The position numbers and the translations under genes are program-made. Of a stretch of DNA of 64,000 bases, positions 22,927 to 30,743 are shown one piece after another (position 1 is the first letter of the stretch; every line of letters starts with the position of its first letter). Source of the stretch: JBEEJZ01 sp046046915 (lineage in GTDB: Bacteria > Pseudomonadota > Gammaproteobacteria > Burkholderiales > Burkholderiaceae_C). Location of the stretch: positions 1-64,000 of the forward strand of contig JBJOIT010000006.1 in NCBI GenBank assembly GCA_046046915.1. Reading direction: 5' to 3'. The notes under the pieces are model-generated. The model did not search any database, had not been told where the DNA came from, and was given only the letters and a program-made list of their open reading frames with translations.

Positions 22927-24798
22927 ATGGGGCTGTTGTCTTGGTTGGGCATGGGGCGTGATGCCGGCAAGCCCCTTGAAAAACACCCACAAACAGATTT
23001 AGCCACAGGCGCCCAGAAGCAGATCACCCCCTTTGACCTGTCACTGCTGTTACGGGACCTGGCCAACGAGATTCAGCAGGACGATACGCATATCGGCACT
23101 CGTGTGCTGTTTGATATTGACCAAGGCGACGGCGCAGTGATTGGAGATCATGACGCCCTAAAACAAGCGATCGGCAACCTTGTGAAGTATTGCGTGGCTA
23201 AAACGCCCCAGGGGTATGTAGCCCTAACGGTACGACGCACCTCTCCTGACGTTCGGTCTGTCTCGACTCATTTCAAAATTGAGGGCTTGCATACGGACTG
23301 GGAGAACAAGCTGTCGGCAGACGTGAGCGACAAGAACCAAGACGACGCTGACGCGCAACAGGGAGCTAGCCTGCGAGCCGCTCGCACCGCGTTGATACGC
23401 CTGGGGGTCGAGCTTGAGACCTATGGATTGGACGGCAAAGGCAAGAGCCCTTTGCTACAGTTTCGTTACACCTGCAACAGGGACTCGGCTACATCATTCG
23501 CTGCGCAGGTCAAACCGCCGGAGGTTCCTGCTCGTGTTTTGATCATTGAGCCCAACGATTTTTCCCGCAGAATTTTCAAGCGTATGAGTGAGGGCTTGGG
23601 ATATGAAACCATCACGGCCGTCTCGCTGATCGAAGCCTCCCAGCACCTTGCAGAAGCACGTTCGCCGCACTCAATGCCATGGGTACTGATGTGCCACGCC
23701 GACTTGTTTTCAGCAGGACCTGCCGCTGACTGGCAAGCCCTGGCCTCGACGTTGCAGGCCAGCACTGCCCTGCGTGGCCACGTCCACTTCCTTGCGTTTC
23801 TCAATCGTCCACTGGGAAATCAAGCCACTGCCCTGAGCACGCCAACGACGCCCTCATGGCCCGTGAATGATCTTTCCCTGCCATCAACACCATTACAACT
23901 GTCAGAGGCATTGGGGGCTGTTTTAGCGACCAGGGCTTCTCATGTAGACACGCAGATCTCTGCTCCAGCACTGAACAATTTGCGTTTGTTGGTGGTGGAA
24001 GATGACCCCATCAACCAGTTTCTCGCTTTGACCTTATTAGAAGGCGAAGGTGCCGCCGTTCAGGTGGCAGGTGACGGCCAGCAGTGCCTGGATCTCCTGA
24101 CTCCTACTTTTGCCCGATTTGATGCGGTGTTAATGGACTTGGAAATGCCCGTGCTCAGTGGCCTGGAGGCGTGCAAAAGAATTCGATCCGAACCCGCCTA
24201 CGCCAGTTTGCCACTGATCGCCGTCACAGGGCATGACCTGGATGCCACGCGTACAGACTGCCTGAACATAGGCTTCGACGAGTGCTTGACCAAACCATTG
24301 GATATTCAGACGCTCAAAGAAACCGTGCTGCGGGTGACTCGAAAACGTCGTGCGAGTCCTCCCGGGACGCTTTCTCATAAGCAGTCGCCCCCGAACCTAG
24401 CCAGCAACGCCATTTTGGATGTTGATCTGGCGGTCAGTCGCATGGGGGGGGATGCCCAAATCTTCCTGGCACTCGTGCCACAGTTTCCCCAACATGCCAC
24501 CGAATTGGTCGAGCAAGCAAACGCCAACCTGGCGGCGGGCGACTTCAAAAGCTATGCGCGGTCACTCCACAGCCTCAAAAGCGTTTCCGGCACCATGGGC
24601 GCCCTCGCGCTGATGCAAGCATGTTTAAACGCTGAGCACTTGGCGTCTGTCGACGGCCCCGTTGCCATCGATTGCTCGGCTGCACTGAGCGATGTAGCCC
24701 AATCACTTGCGGCAACCCTGGAGCACCTCGCTCAATGGAGACAAGGTGGCTTATCCAGTCTCACAGCGGCACTTGACCGCGGGTCTGCCAATGAGTGA
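22927..24798 (+). CDS. Phosphorelay protein: pseudo-ATPase, pseudo-receiver, receiver, Hpt
   Basis: A 623-residue soluble protein with four recognisable parts. Residues about 31-185 resemble a histidine kinase ATPase domain (DHDALKQAIGNLVKYCVAKT), but the metal-binding Asn of the N box is replaced by Tyr88 and no HisKA domain is present. Residues 202-335 look like a receiver that has lost its phosphoacceptor (VLMCHADLF at the expected Asp). A complete receiver (352-470) has VVEDD, Asp404 in VLMDLEMPVLSG and Lys456. The C-terminal Hpt domain has His548 in SLHSLKSVSGTMGA. It therefore probably relays phosphate and binds partners without being a kinase. It starts 10 bases after the GGDEF gene. 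Confidence 0.88.
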   Translation: MGLLSWLGMGRDAGKPLEKHPQTDLATGAQKQITPFDLSLLLRDLANEIQQDDTHIGTRVLFDIDQGDGAVIGDHDALKQAIGNLVKYCVAKTPQGYVALTVRRTSPDVRSVSTHFKIEGLHTDWENKLSADVSDKNQDDADAQQGASLRAARTALIRLGVELETYGLDGKGKSPLLQFRYTCNRDSATSFAAQVKPPEVPARVLIIEPNDFSRRIFKRMSEGLGYETITAVSLIEASQHLAEARSPHSMPWVLMCHADLFSAGPAADWQALASTLQASTALRGHVHFLAFLNRPLGNQATALSTPTTPSWPVNDLSLPSTPLQLSEALGAVLATRASHVDTQISAPALNNLRLLVVEDDPINQFLALTLLEGEGAAVQVAGDGQQCLDLLTPTFARFDAVLMDLEMPVLSGLEACKRIRSEPAYASLPLIAVTGHDLDATRTDCLNIGFDECLTKPLDIQTLKETVLRVTRKRRASPPGTLSHKQSPPNLASNAILDVDLAVSRMGGDAQIFLALVPQFPQHATELVEQANANLAAGDFKSYARSLHSLKSVSGTMGALALMQACLNAEHLASVDGPVAIDCSAALSDVAQSLAATLEHLAQWRQGGLSSLTAALDRGSANE

Positions 24799-24846
24799 AA
24801 GAATGTGTTTCTGGCATCAATCCTCTCTGACCAGGTAACGCTCGCA

Positions 24847-25296
24847 GTGACACACATCCCATTTTTCAAACTTGCCACTGCCATCGCATTGAGCATGGCC
24901 GCGTGCTTGGCAATATCCGCTGAAGAACCAGCCAAGTCGCCAGGGCCGTTGCACGTCGATCTGAGCTGCGCGCTTTCGACAAACTGCGTCAGCTCAATAG
25001 ATAACAAGGCGATGGCGCTCACCTACGAAGGGGCGGCTGAGCGTGGTCTCGAGTTATTGCGCTCGACCCTCGGCTCTTTCCCGGAGGCGCAAATCACCCG
25101 CGCCGAGGGCCACACCATCGAGGCCATCTTCACGACCCGCATGGGCTTTCGAGATCAGGTGGATTTCCATGTCGACCCGAGAGGCGGTCATATTGACTAT
25201 CGCTCCCGCTCACTCTTTGGTCTTTACGACTGGGGCAAGAACCGCTCGCGCATGGAAGAACTGAGTCAGCGATTCAGAGCCCAAGCCCTCAAATAA
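24847..25296 (+). CDS. DUF1499 protein with predicted signal peptide
   Basis: A DUF1499 protein; the family has no established function. From the GTG at 24847 there are 149 residues. This start yields a good signal peptide, THIPFFKLATAIALSMAACL, ending near AISAEEP. The family features are CALSTNCVSS, then the core HTIEAIFTTRMGFRDQVDFH, and IDYRSRSLFGLYDWGKNRSR, which matches the usual R-S-x-S-x-x-G-x-x-D-x-G-x-N-R pattern. A GTG at 24805 in the same frame is the alternative start and would place 14 extra residues before the signal. Its stop is 40 bases from the convergent guaA stop. It may belong to the signalling operon, but the 48-base gap leaves that open. Confidence 0.75.
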   Translation: MTHIPFFKLATAIALSMAACLAISAEEPAKSPGPLHVDLSCALSTNCVSSIDNKAMALTYEGAAERGLELLRSTLGSFPEAQITRAEGHTIEAIFTTRMGFRDQVDFHVDPRGGHIDYRSRSLFGLYDWGKNRSRMEELSQRFRAQALK

Positions 25297-25336
25297 CAAT
25301 CAACGCGATGTTAATTAACAACGATTGAGCACCAGT

Positions 25337-26953
25337 TCATTCCCACTCGATCGTCGCCGGCGGCTTGGAGCTTACGTCGTAGGCCACCCGGTTGATGCCT
25401 CGAACTTCGTTGATGATGCGGCCTGATACTTTTTTGAGCAATGCATAAGGCAGCTCAGCCCAGTCGGCCGTCATGAAGTCGCTGGTTTGAACAGCGCGCA
25501 GCGCCACTACATATTCGTAAGTACGGCCATCGCCCATCACACCCACGCTCTTAACGGGCAAAAATACCGTGAAGGCCTGGCTGGTCAAGTCGTACCAGCT
25601 CTTGCCGCTGACCGGATCAATAAAGTTGCGCAATTCTTCGATGAAGATAGCGTCAGCCCGGCGCAGCAGGTCGGCATAGTCTTTTTTGACTTCGCCCAGG
25701 ATGCGCACCCCCAGGCCCGGACCTGGGAAGGGGTGACGGTAAACCATCTCGCGGGGCAAACCCAGGGCAACGCCCAGCTCGCGCACTTCATCCTTGAATA
25801 AATCACGCAAGGGCTCCAGCAATTTGAGGCCCAGTTGCTCAGGCAAGCCACCCACGTTGTGGTGGCTCTTGATAGTGACCGCTTTTTTGCTCTTGGCACC
25901 ACCGCTTTCGATCACGTCAGGGTAGATCGTGCCTTGGGCCAGGAAGGTGGCCCCTTTGTGGCCGCCGTCACCAGCCTTCAATTTGGCAGCCTCTTGCTTG
26001 AAGACCGTCACAAATTCGGCACCAATGATCTTGCGCTTGGCCTCGGGGTCGCTCACGCCGGCCAGTTTGCCCAAAAAGAGTTCGCTGGCGTCCACCCGGA
26101 TTACTTTGGCGTGCAGTTGCCCTTCAAACATGGCCATGACCATGTCGCCCTCGTTCAGCCGCAGCAGGCCGTGATCAACAAACACGCAGGTGAGCTGATC
26201 ACCGATGGCACGGTGGATGAGCGCTGCGGCAACGGAGGAATCCACTCCCCCCGACAAGCCCAGAATCACCTCTTCATCGCCCACTTGGGCACGGATTTTC
26301 TCGATCGCCTCGGCGATGTAATCCCCCATGATCCAGTCTGCGCGGGTGGCACAGATGTCCAGCACAAAGCGGCTCAACATGGCAACGCCCTGGCGGGTGT
26401 GGGTGACCTCCGGGTGAAACTGGACCGCATAAAAACGGCGATCTTCATCGGCCATGCCGGCGATGGGACAGGCATCGTTACTGGCCATCAGCTTGAAGCC
26501 GGGTGGCATTTCGGTAACCTTGTCGCCGTGACTCATCCACACATCGAGCAGACCATGCCCTCCGGCGTTGAGGCTGTCCTGGATACCGTCGAGCAGACGG
26601 GTGTGGCCACGCGCCCGAATCTGGGCAAACCCAAACTCGCGAGTTTTGCCCGCTTCGACCTTGCCGCCCAGCTGCTGCGCCATGGTTTGCATGCCGTAGC
26701 AGATGCCCAGCACAGGTACGCCCAGCTCAAACACGGCTTGGGGTGCCTTGTCGGTGTTGTCTTCGTACACACTGGCGTGGCTGCCAGAAAGGATCACGCC
26801 TTTCAAGTTGCCATCGCTCGCGAAGCCGCGAACCCAGTCGTCGGTCACATCGCAGGGATGAACCTCACAGTACACATGGGCCTCGCGCACACGGCGGGCG
26901 ATCAGTTGCGTGACTTGAGAACCGAAATCAAGAATCAGGATTTTTTGATGCAT
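25337..26953 (-). CDS. guaA: GMP synthase (glutamine-hydrolysing)
   Basis: Aminates XMP to GMP with glutamine and ATP. From the ATG at 26953 the product has 538 residues. The class I amidotransferase domain starts MHQKILILDFGSQVTQLIAR and has its nucleophile cysteine in VLGICYGMQTMAQQL. The ATP pyrophosphatase domain shows VILGLSGGVDSSVAAALIHR, and the C-terminal dimerisation domain ends VAYDVSSKPPATIEWE. The start is 2 bases after the guaB stop codon; a TTG two codons earlier is possible but less likely. With guaB it forms the guanine branch of purine synthesis. Confidence 0.98.
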   Translation of the reverse strand: MHQKILILDFGSQVTQLIARRVREAHVYCEVHPCDVTDDWVRGFASDGNLKGVILSGSHASVYEDNTDKAPQAVFELGVPVLGICYGMQTMAQQLGGKVEAGKTREFGFAQIRARGHTRLLDGIQDSLNAGGHGLLDVWMSHGDKVTEMPPGFKLMASNDACPIAGMADEDRRFYAVQFHPEVTHTRQGVAMLSRFVLDICATRADWIMGDYIAEAIEKIRAQVGDEEVILGLSGGVDSSVAAALIHRAIGDQLTCVFVDHGLLRLNEGDMVMAMFEGQLHAKVIRVDASELFLGKLAGVSDPEAKRKIIGAEFVTVFKQEAAKLKAGDGGHKGATFLAQGTIYPDVIESGGAKSKKAVTIKSHHNVGGLPEQLGLKLLEPLRDLFKDEVRELGVALGLPREMVYRHPFPGPGLGVRILGEVKKDYADLLRRADAIFIEELRNFIDPVSGKSWYDLTSQAFTVFLPVKSVGVMGDGRTYEYVVALRAVQTSDFMTADWAELPYALLKKVSGRIINEVRGINRVAYDVSSKPPATIEWE

Positions 26954-26955
26954 GA

Positions 26956-28422
26956 TCAATCCGCCCGGTAGTTGGGGGCTTCTTTGGTGATCTGCACGTC
27001 GTGCACGTGGCTCTCACGGATACCGGCAGTGGTGATTTCGACAAACTCGGCCTTGTCGTGCATTTCGCTGATCGTGCCGCAGCCGCAGTAGCCCATGCTG
27101 GCGCGCACACCACCAGCCATTTGGTAGACGATGGCAACCATGGAGCCCTTGTACGGCACACGGCCTTCGATACCCTCTGGCACCAGCTTGTCGGCGTTGG
27201 GGTTGCCTGTGGTGGATTCCTGGAAGTAGCGATCAGCGCTGCCTTGCTGCATGGCACCAATGCTGCCCATGCCGCGGTAGCTCTTGTAGCTTCGGCCCTG
27301 GTACAGGATCACCTCGCCTGGCGCCTCTTCCGTACCGGCAAACATGCCACCCATCATGACGGTACTGGCCCCTGCCGCAAGCGCCTTGGCAATGTCGCCG
27401 CTGTAACGTATGCCACCATCCGCAATCAGTGGAATGCTGCCTTTGAGTGCGGTGGCCACGTTGTCGATAGCCATGATCTGTGGCACACCCACACCGGCCA
27501 CGATGCGCGTGGTGCAAATGCTGCCGGGGCCGATACCGACCTTGACGGCGTCGGCGCCAACGTCGGCCAGTGCCAACGCCGCTGCGCCTGTCGCAATGTT
27601 GCCGCCAATGACCTCAACCTGCGGGTAGTTGCGCTTGACCCAACGCACGCGCTCGATCACGCCCTGGCTGTGCCCGTGGGCGGTATCCACCACGATGGCA
27701 TCAACACCGGCGCGAACCAATGCCTCGACGCGCTCTTCAGTCCCCTCTCCCACCCCCACAGCTGCGCCCACGCGCAATTTCCCCTGGGAGTCTCGCGCAG
27801 CATTTGGAAAGCTGGTCTGCTTGGTGATGTCTTTGACGGTAATCAGGCCCTTGAGTTCAAAGGCATCGTTGACCACCAGCAAGCGTTCTATCTTGTGCTG
27901 GTTGAGCAGCACTTTGGCTTGCGCGATGGTGGTGCCATCAGGCACTGTGACCAAGCGCTCACGGGGCGTCATGATGTGGCTGACAGGGATGTCGAGGCGG
28001 GTTTCAAAGCGCAGGTCGCGGCCGGTGACGATACCGACGACCTTGCCTCCGTCACACACTGGGAAACCGGAAACGCCCAACTGGCTAGACAAGTCTATGA
28101 CCTGGCGCACGGTGTGGCTTGGGGTAATGACCACAGGATCACGCAACACACCAGACTCATAGCGCTTGACCTTGGCGACCTGGGCCGCTTGCTCTGCCGC
28201 GGTCAGGTTCTTGTGCACAATGCCGATGCCACCTTCTTGGGCGATCGCGATCGCCAAGCGAGCTTCCGTTACCGTGTCCATGGCAGCAGACACCAGGGGC
28301 AGGTTCAGATGGATGTTGCGGGTAAAACGGGTGGCGAGGGAAGTGTCCTTGGGCAGGACTTGGGAGTACGCAGGCACCAACAAGACATCGTCGAAGGTGA
28401 GCGCTTTGCCGAGGAGGCGCAT
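26956..28422 (-). CDS. guaB: IMP dehydrogenase
   Basis: Oxidises IMP to XMP with NAD+, the first committed step toward GMP. The chosen ATG at 28422 gives 488 residues, the standard length, beginning MRLLGKALTFDDVLLVPAYS. A pair of CBS domains is inserted at about 95-205 (ITPSHTVRQVIDLSSQLGVS; MTPRERLVTV). The catalytic loop is GIGPGSICTTRIVAGVG with its cysteine, followed by DGGIRYSGDIAKAL and YRGMGSIGAM, the flap region. The open frame extends 18 codons upstream without family support. It is followed directly by guaA. Confidence 0.98.
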   Translation of the reverse strand: MRLLGKALTFDDVLLVPAYSQVLPKDTSLATRFTRNIHLNLPLVSAAMDTVTEARLAIAIAQEGGIGIVHKNLTAAEQAAQVAKVKRYESGVLRDPVVITPSHTVRQVIDLSSQLGVSGFPVCDGGKVVGIVTGRDLRFETRLDIPVSHIMTPRERLVTVPDGTTIAQAKVLLNQHKIERLLVVNDAFELKGLITVKDITKQTSFPNAARDSQGKLRVGAAVGVGEGTEERVEALVRAGVDAIVVDTAHGHSQGVIERVRWVKRNYPQVEVIGGNIATGAAALALADVGADAVKVGIGPGSICTTRIVAGVGVPQIMAIDNVATALKGSIPLIADGGIRYSGDIAKALAAGASTVMMGGMFAGTEEAPGEVILYQGRSYKSYRGMGSIGAMQQGSADRYFQESTTGNPNADKLVPEGIEGRVPYKGSMVAIVYQMAGGVRASMGYCGCGTISEMHDKAEFVEITTAGIRESHVHDVQITKEAPNYRAD

Positions 28423-28518
28423 GTCAAAGGTCCAAATCCGTAGATTGTACCCAGCCGGCGCGTTGAATCGCCGCACTGAACAGCAGCAGAGAAAGGCTCT
28501 GGTAGCCTCTTCTAGTCT

Positions 28519-28851
28519 CTAGTAGCCGGCTTTTGCGCCCGGCCTGCGCTTCGCAAACAAACCTGTCGTCTTGGCGCCCTGACGCGCAAAACGCTCCCGT
28601 CGAGCCACCTTGGGGTCCACGGTCAAAGGCCGGTAGATTTCGACCCGGTCGTCAGCATTCAGAACCGTCTGCAGTCCAGCCTTTCGCCCCCAGACACCCA
28701 CGTCTGCCTGCGAAACATCGAAATCAGCATAGGTTGCCAGAATCCCGGACTGTTTGAGTGCCTGCGCAATGGTGCTCCCCGGTAGCAAGTTCACAACAAG
28801 TTCTCTAACCTGCCGGGGAGCTGGCGCGTAAACCAGGCAAACAGTCATCAT
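28519..28851 (-). CDS. rnfH: RnfH-family ubiquitin-like protein
   Basis: Small protein of 110 residues in the RnfH/UPF0125 family, which has a beta-grasp fold. The conserved parts are VCLVYAPAPRQVRELVVNLL, then GSTIAQALKQSGIL, GVWGRKAGLQTVL and DRVEIYRPLTVDPKVARRER. The role is uncertain; it takes its name from an rnf cluster, but most members, like this one, sit next to ratA. It starts 6 bases after the ratA stop. Adjacent ATGs at 28851 and 28848 cannot be told apart. The C-terminal tail is basic (LFAKRRPGAKAGY). Confidence 0.9.
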   Translation of the reverse strand: MMTVCLVYAPAPRQVRELVVNLLPGSTIAQALKQSGILATYADFDVSQADVGVWGRKAGLQTVLNADDRVEIYRPLTVDPKVARRERFARQGAKTTGLFAKRRPGAKAGY

Positions 28852-28857
28852 TGCCGG

Positions 28858-29298
28858 TTATCCGTAAACCTTTTCGGCACGCTGCACGAAGGCATCGACC
28901 AAACTCGCCGCGATACGGTCGAACACCGGGCCAACCAAACGAGCCAGCATGCCGTTGCTAAAGCCATAGTTCAATGTCAAAGTCACTCGGCACGCACGCT
29001 GATCGCCCTCACCTACTGGCAAAAACGCCCATTCCCCGTCCAGCCTCGAAAATGGGCCGTTGACCAGCTTCATGCGTACCGCGCGGTCGACATCGTGCTC
29101 ATTTCGGGTGGTAAAAGTTTGCCGAATGCCACTGAAGGAGATGCCTATCTCTGCCGTCATGCCAGACGGATCGCTCGAAACCACCTGCGACCGATCGCAC
29201 CAGGGCAAAAACTGCGGGTAGTCCGCAACACCGGTGACTAACTTGTACATCTCTTGCGGGCTGTACCAGATCAGAACGGACTTGTGGACGGTTTTCAT
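28858..29298 (-). CDS. ratA: RatA-family START-domain protein (ubiquinone-binding/ribosome-associated)
   Basis: A 146-residue protein of the polyketide cyclase/START family that includes RatA and the coenzyme Q-binding Coq10. The marks are KTVHKSVLIWYSPQEMYKLV, VADYPQFLPWCDRSQVV, and the ending LVDAFVQRAEKVYG. E. coli RatA has been described as inhibiting 70S ribosome assembly, while the Coq10 relation suggests quinone handling; the sequence does not choose between them. It pairs with rnfH downstream and is divergent from smpB, with 68 bases between starts, the arrangement seen widely in proteobacteria. Confidence 0.92.
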   Translation of the reverse strand: MKTVHKSVLIWYSPQEMYKLVTGVADYPQFLPWCDRSQVVSSDPSGMTAEIGISFSGIRQTFTTRNEHDVDRAVRMKLVNGPFSRLDGEWAFLPVGEGDQRACRVTLTLNYGFSNGMLARLVGPVFDRIAASLVDAFVQRAEKVYG

Positions 29299-29366
29299 AG
29301 AATGAGGGGTTGCGCCAAATTGTATTCAAGCCTTGAGCGCAGCATTTGTCACCCCATCTGTCCCTC

Positions 29367-29849
29367 ATGTCCAAAAAGAAACCAGACGCAGCCAAGAACA
29401 CGCGCATTGCCGAAAACAAGAAGGCTGCCTACAACTACTTTTTTGAGGAGCGCTTTGAGGCGGGTTTGGTGTTGGAGGGGTGGGAAGTGAAGTCGGTGCG
29501 GGAGGGCAAAGTCCAGCTGACAGACGGCTACGTGGTCATACGCGAAGGAGAGTTGTACGTCATCGGTTTACAGGTTAACCCCTTAAACACGGCATCGACC
29601 CACATCAATCCCGACCATGTGCGCACCAAGAAACTCTTGTTGCACAGGGAAGAAATCAAACGATTGATTGGCAAGGTCGAGCAAAAGGGCTACACCTTGG
29701 TTCCACTGAACCTGCATTGGAAAAATGGCCGAATCAAGTGTGAAATCGCCTTGGCCAAAGGCAAAGCTGAGCACGACAAGCGAGACACCATCAAGGAACG
29801 TGAAGGCAAACGGGAAGTCGAACGTGCCATGAAGTCACGGCAGCGTTGA
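29367..29849 (+). CDS. smpB: SsrA-binding protein SmpB
   Basis: SmpB binds tmRNA and places it in stalled ribosomes for trans-translation. From the ATG at 29367 the protein has 160 residues. The core shows IAENKKAAYNYFFEERFEAG, then LEGWEVKSVREGKVQL, with NPLNTASTHINPDHVRTKKL and LHWKNGRIKCEIALAKGK. The basic C-terminal tail, DKRDTIKEREGKREVERAMK, enters the mRNA channel in the known structures. A further in-frame ATG at 29346 would add seven residues without family support. The tmRNA gene itself is not found in the window. Confidence 0.97.
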   Translation: MSKKKPDAAKNTRIAENKKAAYNYFFEERFEAGLVLEGWEVKSVREGKVQLTDGYVVIREGELYVIGLQVNPLNTASTHINPDHVRTKKLLLHREEIKRLIGKVEQKGYTLVPLNLHWKNGRIKCEIALAKGKAEHDKRDTIKEREGKREVERAMKSRQR

Positions 29850-29865
29850 GCGCACCGAAGATCAG

Positions 29866-30741
29866 CTAGCTCCTGCGGGCTCTCCAGCCCAACAGTTCAT
29901 TGGCAACCAAGGCACCTAGCACCAGAGCGCCGCCTGACAAAACCCTGGAATCGGGCGCCTCGTTGGCAGCCAGCCAGGCCAGCAAGATGCCAAAAATCAC
30001 CTCAAGCAAGCTCAGCAATGAAATTTCCGGTGCCTTGAGCACGCGCGCCGCCAAGGTGGCTAGCACGCACGGAATCGCCAATTGAGTCAGGCCCAGCCCG
30101 GCCAGCCAGGCAATGTCGTGCAGGGTTGCTTGAAATGGAAATGCCAAGGGCAAAGTGACCAGGGACGAAGCTACTGCGCCGACCATGACGGCAGGCACCA
30201 AGTCAACATCTTCACCACGCTCGTGAGCGTGCTGACTGAGCGTCCAGTTCACCGCGGCTGCGATGGGCACGCACAGGGCCACCAAGGTACCCAGCCATTG
30301 CCCTTGCCCCAGCTGACCGCCATAGATCCAAGCAATTCCCGACCCTGCGATGACGATGGCACCCCAGGTCCGGGGGGCGATTTTGTGGCCAATGGCGACT
30401 CGGGCCAACAGCGCAGTCAATAAAGGGCCGATCGACATGGTGACCAGCACATTGGCAACGGTCGTCAAGGTGAGCGCCACCATGAACGCCGTGAACATCA
30501 CCCCCCAGCACAAGCCCGAAAGCCACAGGCCCCGCTTGGCGCGAAGCATGTCACTGAAAACCAAACGACCACGCAGGATTGGCAAGATGAGCAGCAGCGA
30601 CAGCACTGTGAACAGGCTGCGCCAAAACGTCACCTCAAAACTGCGGGCAGCTTCAAGTTGACGCGTGACGGCACCAGCCGTAGACCACAGCAATGGAGCA
30701 ATGATCATCAGGCCGATGGCCTGATTGTGGGATAGCCTCAA
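29866..30741 (-). CDS. EamA/DMT-superfamily transporter
   Basis: Inner-membrane transporter of 291 residues with two EamA repeats, about ten membrane helices. The first repeat starts MRLSHNQAIGLMIIAPLLWS, with the conserved STAGAVTRQLEA. Other helices include VMFTAFMVALTLTTVANVLV and LVTMSIGPLLTALLARVAIG. The second repeat begins near residue 150 (LGTLVALCVPIAAAVNWTLS). The family exports metabolites, amino acids or drugs; the substrate cannot be deduced. It starts 2 bases after the typA stop on the same strand, so it may be expressed from the typA promoter, although its function seems unrelated. Confidence 0.88.
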   Translation of the reverse strand: MRLSHNQAIGLMIIAPLLWSTAGAVTRQLEAARSFEVTFWRSLFTVLSLLLILPILRGRLVFSDMLRAKRGLWLSGLCWGVMFTAFMVALTLTTVANVLVTMSIGPLLTALLARVAIGHKIAPRTWGAIVIAGSGIAWIYGGQLGQGQWLGTLVALCVPIAAAVNWTLSQHAHERGEDVDLVPAVMVGAVASSLVTLPLAFPFQATLHDIAWLAGLGLTQLAIPCVLATLAARVLKAPEISLLSLLEVIFGILLAWLAANEAPDSRVLSGGALVLGALVANELLGWRARRS

Positions 30742-30743
30742 GC

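Noticed and set aside
27001..28443. Open frame of 480 codons on the plus strand opposite guaB
   Set aside because: guaB on the minus strand matches IMP dehydrogenase along its full length. The antisense frame has no recognisable motif and arises from the codon bias of this GC-rich gene.
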